A stretch of 64,000 nucleotides of DNA, from contig JALMGJ010000005.1 in the NCBI GenBank assembly GCA_023362775.1, positions 67,657,963-67,721,962 on the forward strand, in the 5' to 3' direction. Position numbers and translations under genes: made by a program. A model generated the notes under the pieces. It saw only the letters and a program-made list of their open reading frames with translations. It did not search any database and had not been told where the DNA came from. Source of the stretch: Charina bottae. Taxonomy: Eukaryota > Chordata > Lepidosauria > Squamata > Charinaidae. Positions 55,252 to 64,000 of the stretch are shown in pieces. How positions within the stretch are numbered: the stretch's first letter is position 1; each line of letters starts with the position of its first letter.

Positions 55252-55617
55252 TATTATAGGATGTTTTGCTCTTAGAACTGGCATCAGCTGCTTGGAGTAT
55301 TAGGCCAGGCAGCCAGATTCTTGTCACAGGTTAAAATGTAATTGCTTTGCATATATGCACAATAAATGGTTGCCATAAAAATAATAAACATTACAGCAGC
55401 AGAGTGAGGAAAGGGAGGTGAAATTACATTCATGCAAAATTTCACTTTCCAGTGCAGATCTACTGTAATCCAGGTGTCCTCTTGTTTCAGTTTATGATAT
55501 CACTGCTTCTTTAGTCAGACTTCACAGAAAAAGGGCTAATTGCCAATTTCAAATATTAGAGGTCCATCCCATTCTCCCTGCAGTAACTCAAGGCCTTTGT
55601 AGCCCTAGCCAATGGAA
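55252..55617. other. unannotated interval
   Basis: Nothing recognised. Confidence 0.5.
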
Positions 55618-55625
55618 GAGTAGAG

Positions 55626-55863
55626 CAGAGCTTTCCAAACTGTGTGTCGGGACACCTTAGTGTGTCGGCTGCAGTGTCTGGGTGTGTCGTGGCTGCTGCT
55701 GCCTCCAAACCTGCCCTGCCAGGATTCCGTGCAGGTCCTAGTGCCTGCCTTGTGCCCTGCTGTAAGAGTGTGTCGCGAAATGATGCCCTGCTGTAAGAGT
55801 GTGTCGCGAAATGATGCATGTCTAAAAAGTATGTCACCAACATGAAAAGGTTGGAAAGCTCTG
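55626..55863. mobile_element. hAT-type element with perfect duplication
   Basis: Reverse-orientation relative of 37154-37460 with perfect 8-bp duplication GAGTAGAG at 55618-55625 and 55864-55871. Contains a local ~30-bp tandem duplication (GCCCTGCTGTAAGAGTGTGT twice). Confidence 0.88.
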
Positions 55864-55871
55864 GAGTAGAG

Positions 55872-56278
55872 ACTGACAAATGATAGACATATTTACTTAT
55901 TTTAAAACTTATAATACTCCTGTGTGAAACACCGTAATTCCATTCAGCTGACTGTCCTTCTAGTTTCCTCACAGACGTTCCAGGTCAACGAGAAGGCATT
56001 GGGGTTGGGATGGGAGCTGGTAGTGTCAGAATGTACTTCTCAGCCAGCCTCCATGCTTAGCTCTCTGAATGGCTGCACAGGACAGGGATGGTTCTGGAAA
56101 ACAACAGCCATAATAATGTGAAGACTATGTTTTGTGCTTAGGTGAAACTACAAGAGGGGAAAAATCAGTATCATCTGCTTACATTGCAGTATTTTAATAT
56201 AAAATAGTTTCATTCCCAATAATTTCAGTGAGTGACTGCTTTAATCCTAAAGGTTTCTGGGTGATAAAGCTATGTTTT
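55872..56278. other. unannotated interval
   Basis: Nothing recognised. Confidence 0.5.
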
Positions 56279-56342
56279 GAGGAGGAGGAGGAGGAGGAGG
56301 AGGAGGAGGAGGAGGAGGAGGAGGAGGAGGAGGAGGAGGAGA
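56279..56342. repeat. (GGA)n microsatellite
   Basis: About 21 GGA units. The antisense poly-Ser frame is an artefact. Confidence 0.95.
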
Positions 56343-56935
56343 AGATATATTGAGCGAGGATGGATTGGAAGAAGATGAGCTTGGTTTTAAAATTGGAGGA
56401 AGAAACATCAATAACTTGTGCTATGATGATGACACTACAGTACACTGATAGCTGAAACTGCAAATGATCTGCGAGCTCTAGTGAAAGTCAAGAAGCACAG
56501 TGAAAAGAAATGAGACTAAGATTAAATACAGTATAAAGATCAGAATCATGCAGATAATGGTTTTCCTTGTAACACTGTATAGAAGTGAAAACTGGACTTT
56601 GAAGAAGCAGAATAGAAAGAGTATTGATACTTTTGAAATTTGGTGTTGGAGAAAACTCCTGCGAATACCATAAACAGTCAAGAAAACAGATGGATCATAG
56701 AACAAATCAATCCAGAATTTTCATTCAAAGCAGAAATGATAATTATACTTTGCACACATTATACAAAGACTGAGCTCTCTTGAGAAGTCTATAATTCTGG
56801 GAAAGGTGGAAGGAAAGAAGAGGGCAACCAGCAGCATGGATGGACTCAGTTACAGTGATGATGGGTTCACTGTAACTAAAAGTCTATCATACTGTAGCTA
56901 CTAAGAGTTGACACCAACTTGATGGCATTTAATCA
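56343..56935 (+). mobile_element. RTE-type LINE RT and 3' end remnant
   Basis: Begins FKIGGRNINNLCYDDDTT-like, where the catalytic YADD has become YDDD. It continues AETANDLRALVKVKKHSEK, IMVFLVTLYRSENWTLKKQN-like and WCWRKLLRIP, and ends CACCAACTTGATGGCATTTA. Frameshifted. Same subfamily as 8094-8470. Confidence 0.75.
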
Positions 56936-56980
56936 GTCAGTCAGTCAGTCAGTCAGTCAGTCAGTCAGTCAGTCAGTCAT
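56936..56980. repeat. (CAGT)n at LINE 3' tail
   Basis: About 11 units of CAGT directly at the LINE 3' end, probably its tail expanded. Confidence 0.9.
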
Positions 56981-57878
56981 TTTTTAAGTAACAAATTGTC
57001 ATGTGAAAAAACTTTGCTGCCTAAACAAAAAACAACAACCTAATGAAATAAATAGTGCAATCCAAAATAAATTTCCTGCTAATAGTTTTTATGTCCAAGC
57101 TCTCCATTAAAGTGGCATAGCTTGTGGTTTTATAGGAAGGGAAGGGAAGATATTTGTTTACAAGATCATTTGTAAGCTATTTTACAGTTACATGGAAATC
57201 CTTGCTGCACTCATTGTGAAAATGAACATATAATTTATCTAGCCATTTCTCATATCAAATCTACAATTATCTATTTTGCATGCAGATGCCAAGTTCTTAC
57301 AAAAGGTTTTATTCAGGTTCTCTGTATTTATCACTCATAACCAGGGAGGGCCTAACTCATATGTCATTCTGAAGACATTCTTGTAAATAGAAATCAGCTT
57401 GGGAAACTCAACCAACATTTCTGGATGGCCTCATTCCAACTCAGCCCTTCCCTAAACTGCCAAGCTAAAATAAACACAACTAAAGTTACACAGCCACCTG
57501 TATTCTGGACTTCCCATGCTCAGAGCAATGGAAGGCAAGATCACCATGGCATCTTATATTAAATATTACACAAGCCTTCTGAATTGAACGGCTCAGGGAG
57601 TCTAATTTCTTTGACTCAGGAAGTTGGACTGTCGTTTTAGGTTGATCTGGCATTTGCCAAGCAAGAATGTTGGATCTGCATATTTTTACTTAAAAGGATA
57701 GTTTTTGTTTTTCATTAACCTAGGAGGCAGATCATACATGCATAGGAAGATGAATTGCTCTTGTATTTAAGCTTATTTCTACATGCATATTTACACACAT
57801 ACATACATATCTGTTACATTATTCCCTTTAGGGACAAGCAACCTTATACAAAGTGCAGAAAATGAGTAAGGCAAGCAA
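56981..57878. other. unannotated interval
   Basis: No gene or recognised repeat. Confidence 0.5.
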
Positions 57879-57941
57879 GGGGAATTCTGGGAGTTGAAGT
57901 CCACGCATCTTAAACTTGCCAAGGTTGAGAAACACTGCACT
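57879..57941. mobile_element. arm of a hAT-type foldback element
   Basis: GAATTCTGGGAGTTGAAGTC then GCCAAGGTTGAGAAACACTG. Confidence 0.7.
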
Positions 57942-58150
57942 AGACCTCTCCATTCCTCCCTATTTTTGCAAACCATCCTTTTTTCTACCGCATCCACCCA
58001 CCACTTCATACATTGCTTTTTGTTCTTTAAACCTCCCATTGGTATTTTTTAGAAAATAAACATGTTGGGAGGGCTGTAACGATAGTTCTTTGGAAATGTG
58101 CCCACCTGCCTGTTGAAAAAAAGATACTGGGGGTGGTGGAAAAGTGAGCA

Positions 58151-58245
58151 TGGCTGTCTGCAGTGTATGGTCAAAAAAGTCAAGATGGCGACCAGATAGT
58201 GTAGTCGAAGCTCCCTTCCCCATTTTTTTTATGTGTCACTCACAT
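58151..58245. mobile_element. one end of the CAAGATGGC family
   Basis: GGTCAAAAAAGTCAAGATGG, then GTCGAAGCTCCCTTCCCC and a TTTTTTTTATGTGTCAC run. The opposing end was not found. Confidence 0.65.
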
Positions 58246-58516
58246 TTTAGCTAATTCTAATGCCTACAATCCCTTCTCCATATTCTGTACAGATTCACAC
58301 ATCGCATCAAGCCATCCCATGTTTTGTTGAATGTTGGCTATTGGCTTAGTGTATTGAACTCAACTGGGTCATTTATAAATCATGATTTGGCATTAGTAGG
58401 TTTGGTAAACCCAGCAAATTGTGGCTTATTTAAAACAAACTATGGATAAAGAAAGCACAGCATACTGTGTAGACCTACTGGTTGTCTAAAAATAGTGCTG
58501 AAAGAAAACTCTAGGC

Positions 58517-58775
58517 CAGAGCTTTCCAAACTTTTCATGTTGGTGACACACTTTTTAGACATGCATCATTTCGCGACACACTCTTACAGCAGGGCACAAG
58601 GCAGGCACTAGGACCTGTGTGGAATCACAGCAGGTTTGGAGGCAGCCAGGCACAAGGCAGGCACTAGGACCTGCGTGGAATCCTGGCAGGGCTCAGAGGC
58701 AGCAGCAGCCGTGACACACCCAGACACTGCAGCCCACACACTAACGTGTTGCGACACACAGTTTGGAAAGCTCTG
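58517..58775. mobile_element. hAT-type element, two-unit version
   Basis: Ends CAGAGCTTTCCAAAC and GTTTGGAAAGCTCTG. Flanks CTCTAGGC and CTCTAGGG (7 of 8). Two copies of the GGCACAAGGCAGGCACTAGG unit. Confidence 0.85.
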
Positions 58776-58783
58776 CTCTAGGG

Positions 58784-59829
58784 CTTCATGATCACTAGGC
58801 TTCCAATATTCCTTCTCCTAGCTTGATAAAGAACTCTACAGCACTCAGAAGATTGGGCACTGCTTGGTAATAGTTTGATTGCTGTGCCCATATATTGATG
58901 ATTTAAATTGTTCTTGCCAACATAGCTGTCCTCTCTTTGGGGGAAATCAAGCATGTTTTTGGTGAAATAACAGGCCACGTCTTCTCGAGGTCAATGCTGT
59001 TACAGCTTTCTATCCTAGAAAAGCCTCATTTACCTATTTGACACCATCTCAAGAGATGCCTCGGTATTTCCATGTATGACTCAGATATTACATTATTCCT
59101 GTTTACAAACTAGCTTCCAAAACATTCCACAACGATTGCTTTATTCTGGGATATGGAAATATGCATCACCAGTACTGAGCAACATTTACCTTCAACAGTT
59201 AAATAAAATAAATGTACTGTAGTGGCCATAATGAATGTGCCCCACGCTGCTCTTTTGGTGGCCTAAACTGTTTTCTGCAAAGAAAAGGACAAAAGCATCC
59301 CGGCATCTTGCATGTCTTGAAGGTTACCCAGAGGACAGGCAGGTGCTCAAGAGGAAGGCCAGGTGTGGGTTTCAGCTCCACATTCATCACTCAATGAATT
59401 TGCAAACTGCATTTATTTTATAAATTTGCCTCTTAGATTGCGGAAGACTTTGAATAGCATATCGTTGTATTTTGCATATTTGTTCCTCTCCTGACATCCA
59501 TGGAAAGTTGGTGGGATTTTTTGTTAGTTCTTAAGGAAGTTTCTCTCTCAGTTTAGTGAGTGAAGGCCAGAGTTTGCATGACACACGAGCAACTGCCTGT
59601 TCTGAATAATAACGCTCGCCCAAAGTACACGAGATATCACCAGTTGCATTTCTGAAATGAGTAATGGAAGGCTGAGATTTGCCTGAAATCTTAGGCATTC
59701 TGATTCCAAGGAAATTCTCTAAATCCTGCCTTCTGCCCACACCCATCCATTGAAACAGTTTTAATCTCAGAGTTAGAGGATGGCTGAAACCCACTCATCA
59801 GCCAAGAAAAATAAAAAGCAATCTCAAAA
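58784..59829. other. unannotated interval
   Basis: No gene or recognised repeat. Confidence 0.5.
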
Positions 59830-60470
59830 AAGGAGGGAGTTTGAGAAAAATGACAGAGTTTGAAATGCTTATATAAATAAAACTAAGGACATATTTATAA
59901 ATTGTTGCTGAAATATGAAATACGATAAAATGGATGAATAATTTGAGAGAAGTAATTATAGTGGACCAATGGGAAGGGCTATGGGAAAAAATCAGTAACA
60001 TTTACTCCAAGCTACAATTTAATTGATATTTTATTTATTTATCGTATGGCACATTCACATCGCGTTACAATAAAAAAACATAGAGCATAATAAATATAAA
60101 ATATAAAATGTAAAATACAGACAGGAAAATTACAACGAAAAACAAACTATCCAACATATAGTGACAGAGTGTCAAAACCGAGCCTGCAATGGAGACTTTG
60201 CTGATTTCCTGGCTATGACAACTGAAGCAAAAAACTATATTTAATTGATACAAAATGCTCTACAGATGGTATATAACTCTATCTGCAACTGCTAAGACAG
60301 ATACAGCATATAACAACGATTGTTGGAAATGTCATAACAAAGAAGGAACATTTTACCACATGCGGTGGTCATGCAAAAAAATCCAAAGTATCGGAAAGAA
60401 ATACATCAAAACATCCAAAAATTTCTAAAAATAAAATTTGAACTGAAACTACAGACATAATTCCAGAAAA
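59830..60470 (+). mobile_element. L1 LINE ORF2 fragment with nested insertion
   Basis: Plus-strand remnants include a KNAINKTKDIF-like stretch. Beyond the nested insert comes RWYITLSATAKTDTAYNN, then CWKCHNKEGTFYHM, the Cys motif of L1 ORF2. Interrupted at 60029-60238. Confidence 0.68.
60029..60238 (-). mobile_element. unidentified ~210-bp retroposon inside L1
   Basis: Perfect 12-bp duplication ATTTAATTGATA at 60017-60028 and 60239-60250. On the minus strand it ends GATAAATAAATAAAAT, a retroposon-like tail. I do not recognise the family. Confidence 0.75.
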
Positions 60471-61103
60471 CATAAATGAAAAATTTTACAGTTTTGCCAA
60501 GCTTGAGAAACACTGCTCTACATAAAGAGTGGTTCTGCTCTGGGGCCTTTACAACTGTTGGGCCTCTAGAGTTAACCACAACTTTATATAGAAAATGTAA
60601 ACCACTGAAGTCTTCCATACTTCAGAACTGATCTGGCCAAAGGAGACTCTGCTTTGTGCATGCATTCTGCCTGGAAAAGCCTTCCAGGTGCAATCCCAGG
60701 TTTCTGGCTGTTGATCCTGGCTGGCTGTTGAGGAGCAGGAATTTGTGGGTGCTACAGTCACTGCTTTCTCAATCAAGCTGACCCCAGTCTCTAGGCTGCC
60801 TGCATGTCTGGGGACACCGCTAATGGCACTAGTGCCAGTTCCACAACCAGTTAAGAATATCAGAGAGGAGTAAAATGGAGAGAGGAAGGGATGTAGGCAT
60901 GGCCAGGAATGGACTTCTTATAGAGGCGCTGGCCACACCAGAAGCCACAGTGCCATTGGGGTTTGAGTCACTGAGTGTCATACCCAAAAGGGGTCAAAGC
61001 AGGCAAGAAGTCCCATCTCAATCAAACCTTGCCTCTTTGTACAGGGACGTGAGGTTGACATTCATACAAAAGGGGTGGGGCTTGGATTGTAATGCTGCTG
61101 TTG

Positions 61104-61110
<7 letters not shown>
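60471..61110. other. mostly unannotated interval
   Basis: GCCAAGCTTGAGAAACACTG near 60496 is the tip of a hAT-type foldback element. Nothing else recognised. Confidence 0.45.

Positions 61111-61199
<89 letters not shown>
61111..61199. repeat. (CT)n(CA)n microsatellite
   Basis: CT units to about 61148, then CA units to about 61198. Gives Leu/Ser and His/Thr repeat frames that are not genes. Confidence 0.97.
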
Positions 61200-61201
<2 letters not shown>

Positions 61202-63036
61202 GGTGGACACTGCTACTAGTTCAGGGCATTCTCATAATTCAGAACTGCTTCTTGTTACAGAGGAGGGCTTCTCTGATACCAAATTGTTTTTATTTTCAAT
61301 TATCTACTTGACAGACTACCCTTAAACAGAAATCCAAACAAAAACACTGTGAAACTACAGTCAGTTCCTTGGTCTATCAGACAAGTGGAGGGGGAGCAGC
61401 TTTACTGCAGGGGGGGGGGCAGCTAAAAGCCACTTCCCCCATTTCTCTTCCCATCCAAGTGGCCACCGGAGAGGTTCAGAAGAAAAGTAGCTCTTCTAAG
61501 AGCCCCCATCAGCTGGGTGCCAAGAGTAGGGAACCAGAAACCACAGCGAAGTGGCAGGCAAGGGAGTCTGTAGATTAGAGTTCCTGGCTTGCCTAGAACA
61601 GTGTGTGCATTCTTGGGGTGAAGCTGGCCTTTGCCTGTGCTGGCAGCCTATTGGCCCACATGTGCCACAGTTGACTGCTGCCATCCTTACTCCTGGTAGG
61701 GAAAGCTGCATGGCTATGATGAAGACTGGTATCTTTGTTGCAAGGACAGAAGGGTATGGAGAGGTGTACTGGATGGTGTTGGTATAAACTAGTTTTAGCT
61801 TTGTTTTCTTTTCTTTTTCTTATCTCATGTCTTTAATTTCTTTGGTTTATGACTTCACACTCCTTTTCTACTCTCTGAGTAACATTGCTTACTCCAAAAG
61901 GGAATAGCACGACGGTTATGTATTTAGGTATGCAGCTATGTTTCTTTCCTAAGGCTGGCAAGTTCTAGATTCAATCTAAAGATCAGGGCTACACAGAGCA
62001 GTGAACACTGAACTACTTTCAGGAAACTGATATGCAGTGAGCAACTACTCATTATTTGGAGATATTTCTTGGTTTGGGCCTAGGCGAAGACTCTTCCTTA
62101 GGGCCAAACTATTCCAGCCTCAGAAACTAAACTTTTTTTCTGCTGGATCTACTCATTTAGAGTTTTAGCAGCAGAAATATATGCTGATAGAAAAGATGCA
62201 TAAATAATTCAATAAATAACATTTCCTACATACAATACATTGACTATATTTTTAATTCTAACTTGTTGGCAGGAATGGTGTTCCCTGCTACTTCATCTGT
62301 TTTCCAGGAATGGGACAACTAAAAATAAAATTAAGAATAGCTCAGAACAGTAGATCCCAAATGAAGTCTTGGAAGATACATGCCTGTCCAGTCATATCTC
62401 ATGGGCTTCCTGATTTGTTTCAATGTTTGTATTTTTAGAGTAGCTACAGCTTGGCTTTACAACTCTATTTGTGAGTCAGAGATATGATGATGTCATTCCT
62501 GCAGCTGTGCATTTATTGTATAATAAACATATCTTGCAAAAATGGTTACTTAGGAAATTGGCTGTGTAGGGACAAAGAAAAGGATAATTGCGGCTGCTGT
62601 TGTTGCTAAATCCACATTGCATGGACTCAGTGCACATTTTCTAAAATAGAATTCTGCCAAAAATAGTATATGTGGAATGAACACATGTTAAATTCCTCGA
62701 AAAGATATTAAATTTTTTATTCTCTAGCCCAAGGGTGAGTAATTTGTGCCCCGGCATTGCTAGGAGCCCCCAAGTCCCCTTTTGGTGTGACTGGTGAAAA
62801 CTGACAACACAGATGCATGCTATTTTGACATGGAAAAACCCTAAAATAGGCACATCATAGTTCAATAAGAAAATTGTCCCAAAATTCTCAGTCCTAGCCA
62901 CTTACTGAATGGAGTATATTCCCTTTGCAGCACTAAACATTCCCTCCAAATATTGAGGCTCCAGCTAGCAAAAGATTGCTCAGTTTTTCTAGCCCAAAGA
63001 AACACAATAATGGATACAGTATTCCCTTGCATCAGT
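61200..63036. other. unannotated interval
   Basis: About 1.8 kb without a recognised gene or repeat. Confidence 0.45.
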
Positions 63037-63044
63037 TTCTAGAG

Positions 63045-63175
63045 CAGTGTTTCTCAACCTTGGCAATTTTAAGATATGTGGACTTCAACTCCCAGAATTC
63101 CCCAGCCAGCATGGCTGGCGAATTCTAGGAGTTGAAGTCTACATATCTTAAAGTTGCCAAGGTTGAGAAACACTG
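63045..63175. mobile_element. hAT-type foldback element with perfect duplication
   Basis: Ends CAGTGTTTCTCAACC and GGTTGAGAAACACTG. Perfect 8-bp duplication TTCTAGAG at 63037-63044 and 63176-63183. The two arms are nearly fully complementary. Confidence 0.92.
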
Positions 63176-63401
63176 TTCTAGAGAGCTAATGTCATAAACA
63201 GAGTTTGTTGTTATCATTTAATAGTGACAATAAACCAATTAGCTATAAACTATCTTTGAAATGACTAGCATTTCTGTCCCACAACCCTACTCAAACCTGT
63301 TTAATCTACATTCAAATTGGGGCAGTTTTCACTGTTTGCAGTCATATTAAAAGTCAAAATCCTCTGAAAACAGCCATGTTTATATGTTTGTGAGTCTAGA
63401 G

Positions 63402-63470
63402 CAGGGGTGGGCAACGTCCGGCCCACGGGCCGTATAAGGCCCGCGAAATCATCTGGTATGGCCTGCCGCA
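63402..63470. mobile_element. left terminus of another hAT-like element
   Basis: Begins CAGGGGTGGGCAACGTCCGG and continues GGCCCACGGGCC. Preceded by GTCTAGAG, which fits the TCTAGAG preference of the other hAT elements here. The right terminus is not in the window. Confidence 0.65.
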
Positions 63471-64000
63471 GGCTTGTCAGGATCGCACCGCTCACACCGC
63501 TGCCGGACAATATGCTGGACTCCGAGCTGGAAGAGGAGCCAGTTGCCGGCAGCAGCAGGCTTGGCGCGAAAACGACAGAAGAACCGGAGGCGCTGATTGG
63601 AGGGGACCTGGAAGGAGTTACACCCCCGCCAATCAGTGCCTCTGAAGCCGAGCCAAGCAGCGCCGCTCCTGCCACCGCACCGGACCCTGCCGTGGTAGAT
63701 CCTGATCCAGACCCTGCCTGCCTGCTGGTTCCAGAATCGCATCCCGCCTCCAGACCCCAAGCCTTGCCTGCTGACTCGCGCCGCCCTGAAGAGGAGCTGC
63801 CTGCCATTGATGGGACTGCCACCGTGGTAAGCACGCATGCCCGATCTGCTCACCTTGCCACTCCGCTGCGTCCCATACCCGCTTCGCCAGGACCCACCGT
63901 GGACACTCCCGGGACCCGAGCCGACTGGGCTGCATATTGCGATGCCACGGCTGCCTTTCCTCTGCCTTGCCTGCCCGTCATGCCTACCCCAGCTGCTGAG
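63458..64000 (+). CDS. partial GC-rich ORF of unknown function, open at window edge
   Basis: The frame is open from Met 63458 (a second in-frame Met is at 63512) to the last base, 181 codons, with no stop. It is rich in Pro, Ala, Glu and Asp: MLDSELEEEPVAGSSRLG, then VTPPPISASEAEPSSAAPAT, then ADWAAYCDATAAFPLPCLPV. No domain is recognised and disorder is likely. GC content is far above the AT-rich surroundings. It follows a hAT-like terminus with no gap. It may be transposon-borne (an N-terminal region, or a Gag-like region of an LTR element) or a real first exon. Frames on the minus strand here are probable shadows. Confidence 0.45.
   Translation, partial: MACRRLVRIAPLTPLPDNMLDSELEEEPVAGSSRLGAKTTEEPEALIGGDLEGVTPPPISASEAEPSSAAPATAPDPAVVDPDPDPACLLVPESHPASRPQALPADSRRPEEELPAIDGTATVVSTHARSAHLATPLRPIPASPGPTVDTPGTRADWAAYCDATAAFPLPCLPVMPTPAAE

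Noticed and set aside
56194..56463. poly-Ser protein on the minus strand
   Set aside because: Translation of (GGA)n.
61092..61325. Leu/Ser-His/Thr repeat protein
   Set aside because: Translation of a CT/CA microsatellite.
63301..63935. minus-strand Ser/Gly/Ala-rich frames
   Set aside because: Antisense of the GC-rich plus-strand ORF. GC-rich DNA lacks stops on both strands, so strand choice is uncertain, but the plus frame is the longest and runs to the window edge.
1..64000. a host protein-coding gene
   Set aside because: No run of exons with conserved domain content and splice signals could be supported anywhere. Introns of a large gene cannot be excluded.

Overview
This window looks like intergenic or intronic DNA from a squamate reptile. 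I found no convincing host exon, tRNA, rRNA or CRISPR array. The squamate call rests on the mix of repeats: a near full-length Bov-B LINE, L2- and CR1-type LINE tails, L1 ORF2 tails, tRNA-derived SINEs with a Sauria-type head, Penelope-like elements, and many short hAT-type DNA elements with 8-bp target duplications. The species cannot be named from the sequence. Almost every long open frame is transposon protein or the antisense shadow of one.

Layout. 1-3.5 kb: a Penelope-like element (PLE copy A) with a 13-bp target duplication, beside an L2 RT fragment. 4.5-8.5 kb: a TA-flanked DNA element, an L1 tail, two SINE pieces bounded by a 37-bp direct repeat, a foldback element carrying a hammerhead-like motif, and an old RTE tail. 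10.4-11.8 kb: a decayed L2. 12.1 kb: a GGAA-type satellite. 15.7-17.3 kb: PLE copy B. 18.3-23.05 kb: Bov-B flanked by a 13-bp duplication. It contains a second copy of its own 3' end, a second RTE-like LINE on the opposite strand, and a SINE in its endonuclease. 23.4-29.36 kb: a young chromodomain Ty3/Gypsy element on the minus strand with nearly identical LTRs and a TTTTC duplication. 30.6-36.1 kb: an L2 tail, a hAT element, a small inverted-repeat element, and a larger one holding an RTE-like ORF of 466 codons. 37-63 kb: scattered hAT-type elements, SINEs, CR1, L2, L1, RTE tails and microsatellites. 63.4-64.0 kb: a hAT-like terminus followed by a GC-rich frame that is still open at the window edge.

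Working logic. The genes here are self-propagating modules, not host pathways. The Gypsy element shows gag, then a GGGAAAC -1 slippery site, then protease-RT-RNase H-integrase, then a chromodomain tail. A 12-nt sequence beside its 5' LTR is the exact complement of an LTR segment that begins 31 nt after a TTTAAA box. That is the arrangement expected for Tf1-type self-priming. The PLEs encode an RT joined to a GIY-YIG nuclease, and their ends carry hammerhead-like cores. Bov-B encodes an AP-type endonuclease and an RT. The non-autonomous SINEs and small DNA elements presumably used enzymes from relatives elsewhere in the genome.

The strongest leads are the self-priming layout plus slippery site of the Gypsy element, the Bov-B tandem 3'-end structure, the hammerhead-like motifs in the PLE arms and the foldback, the RTE-like ORF inside inverted repeats, and the truncated GC-rich ORF at the right edge.
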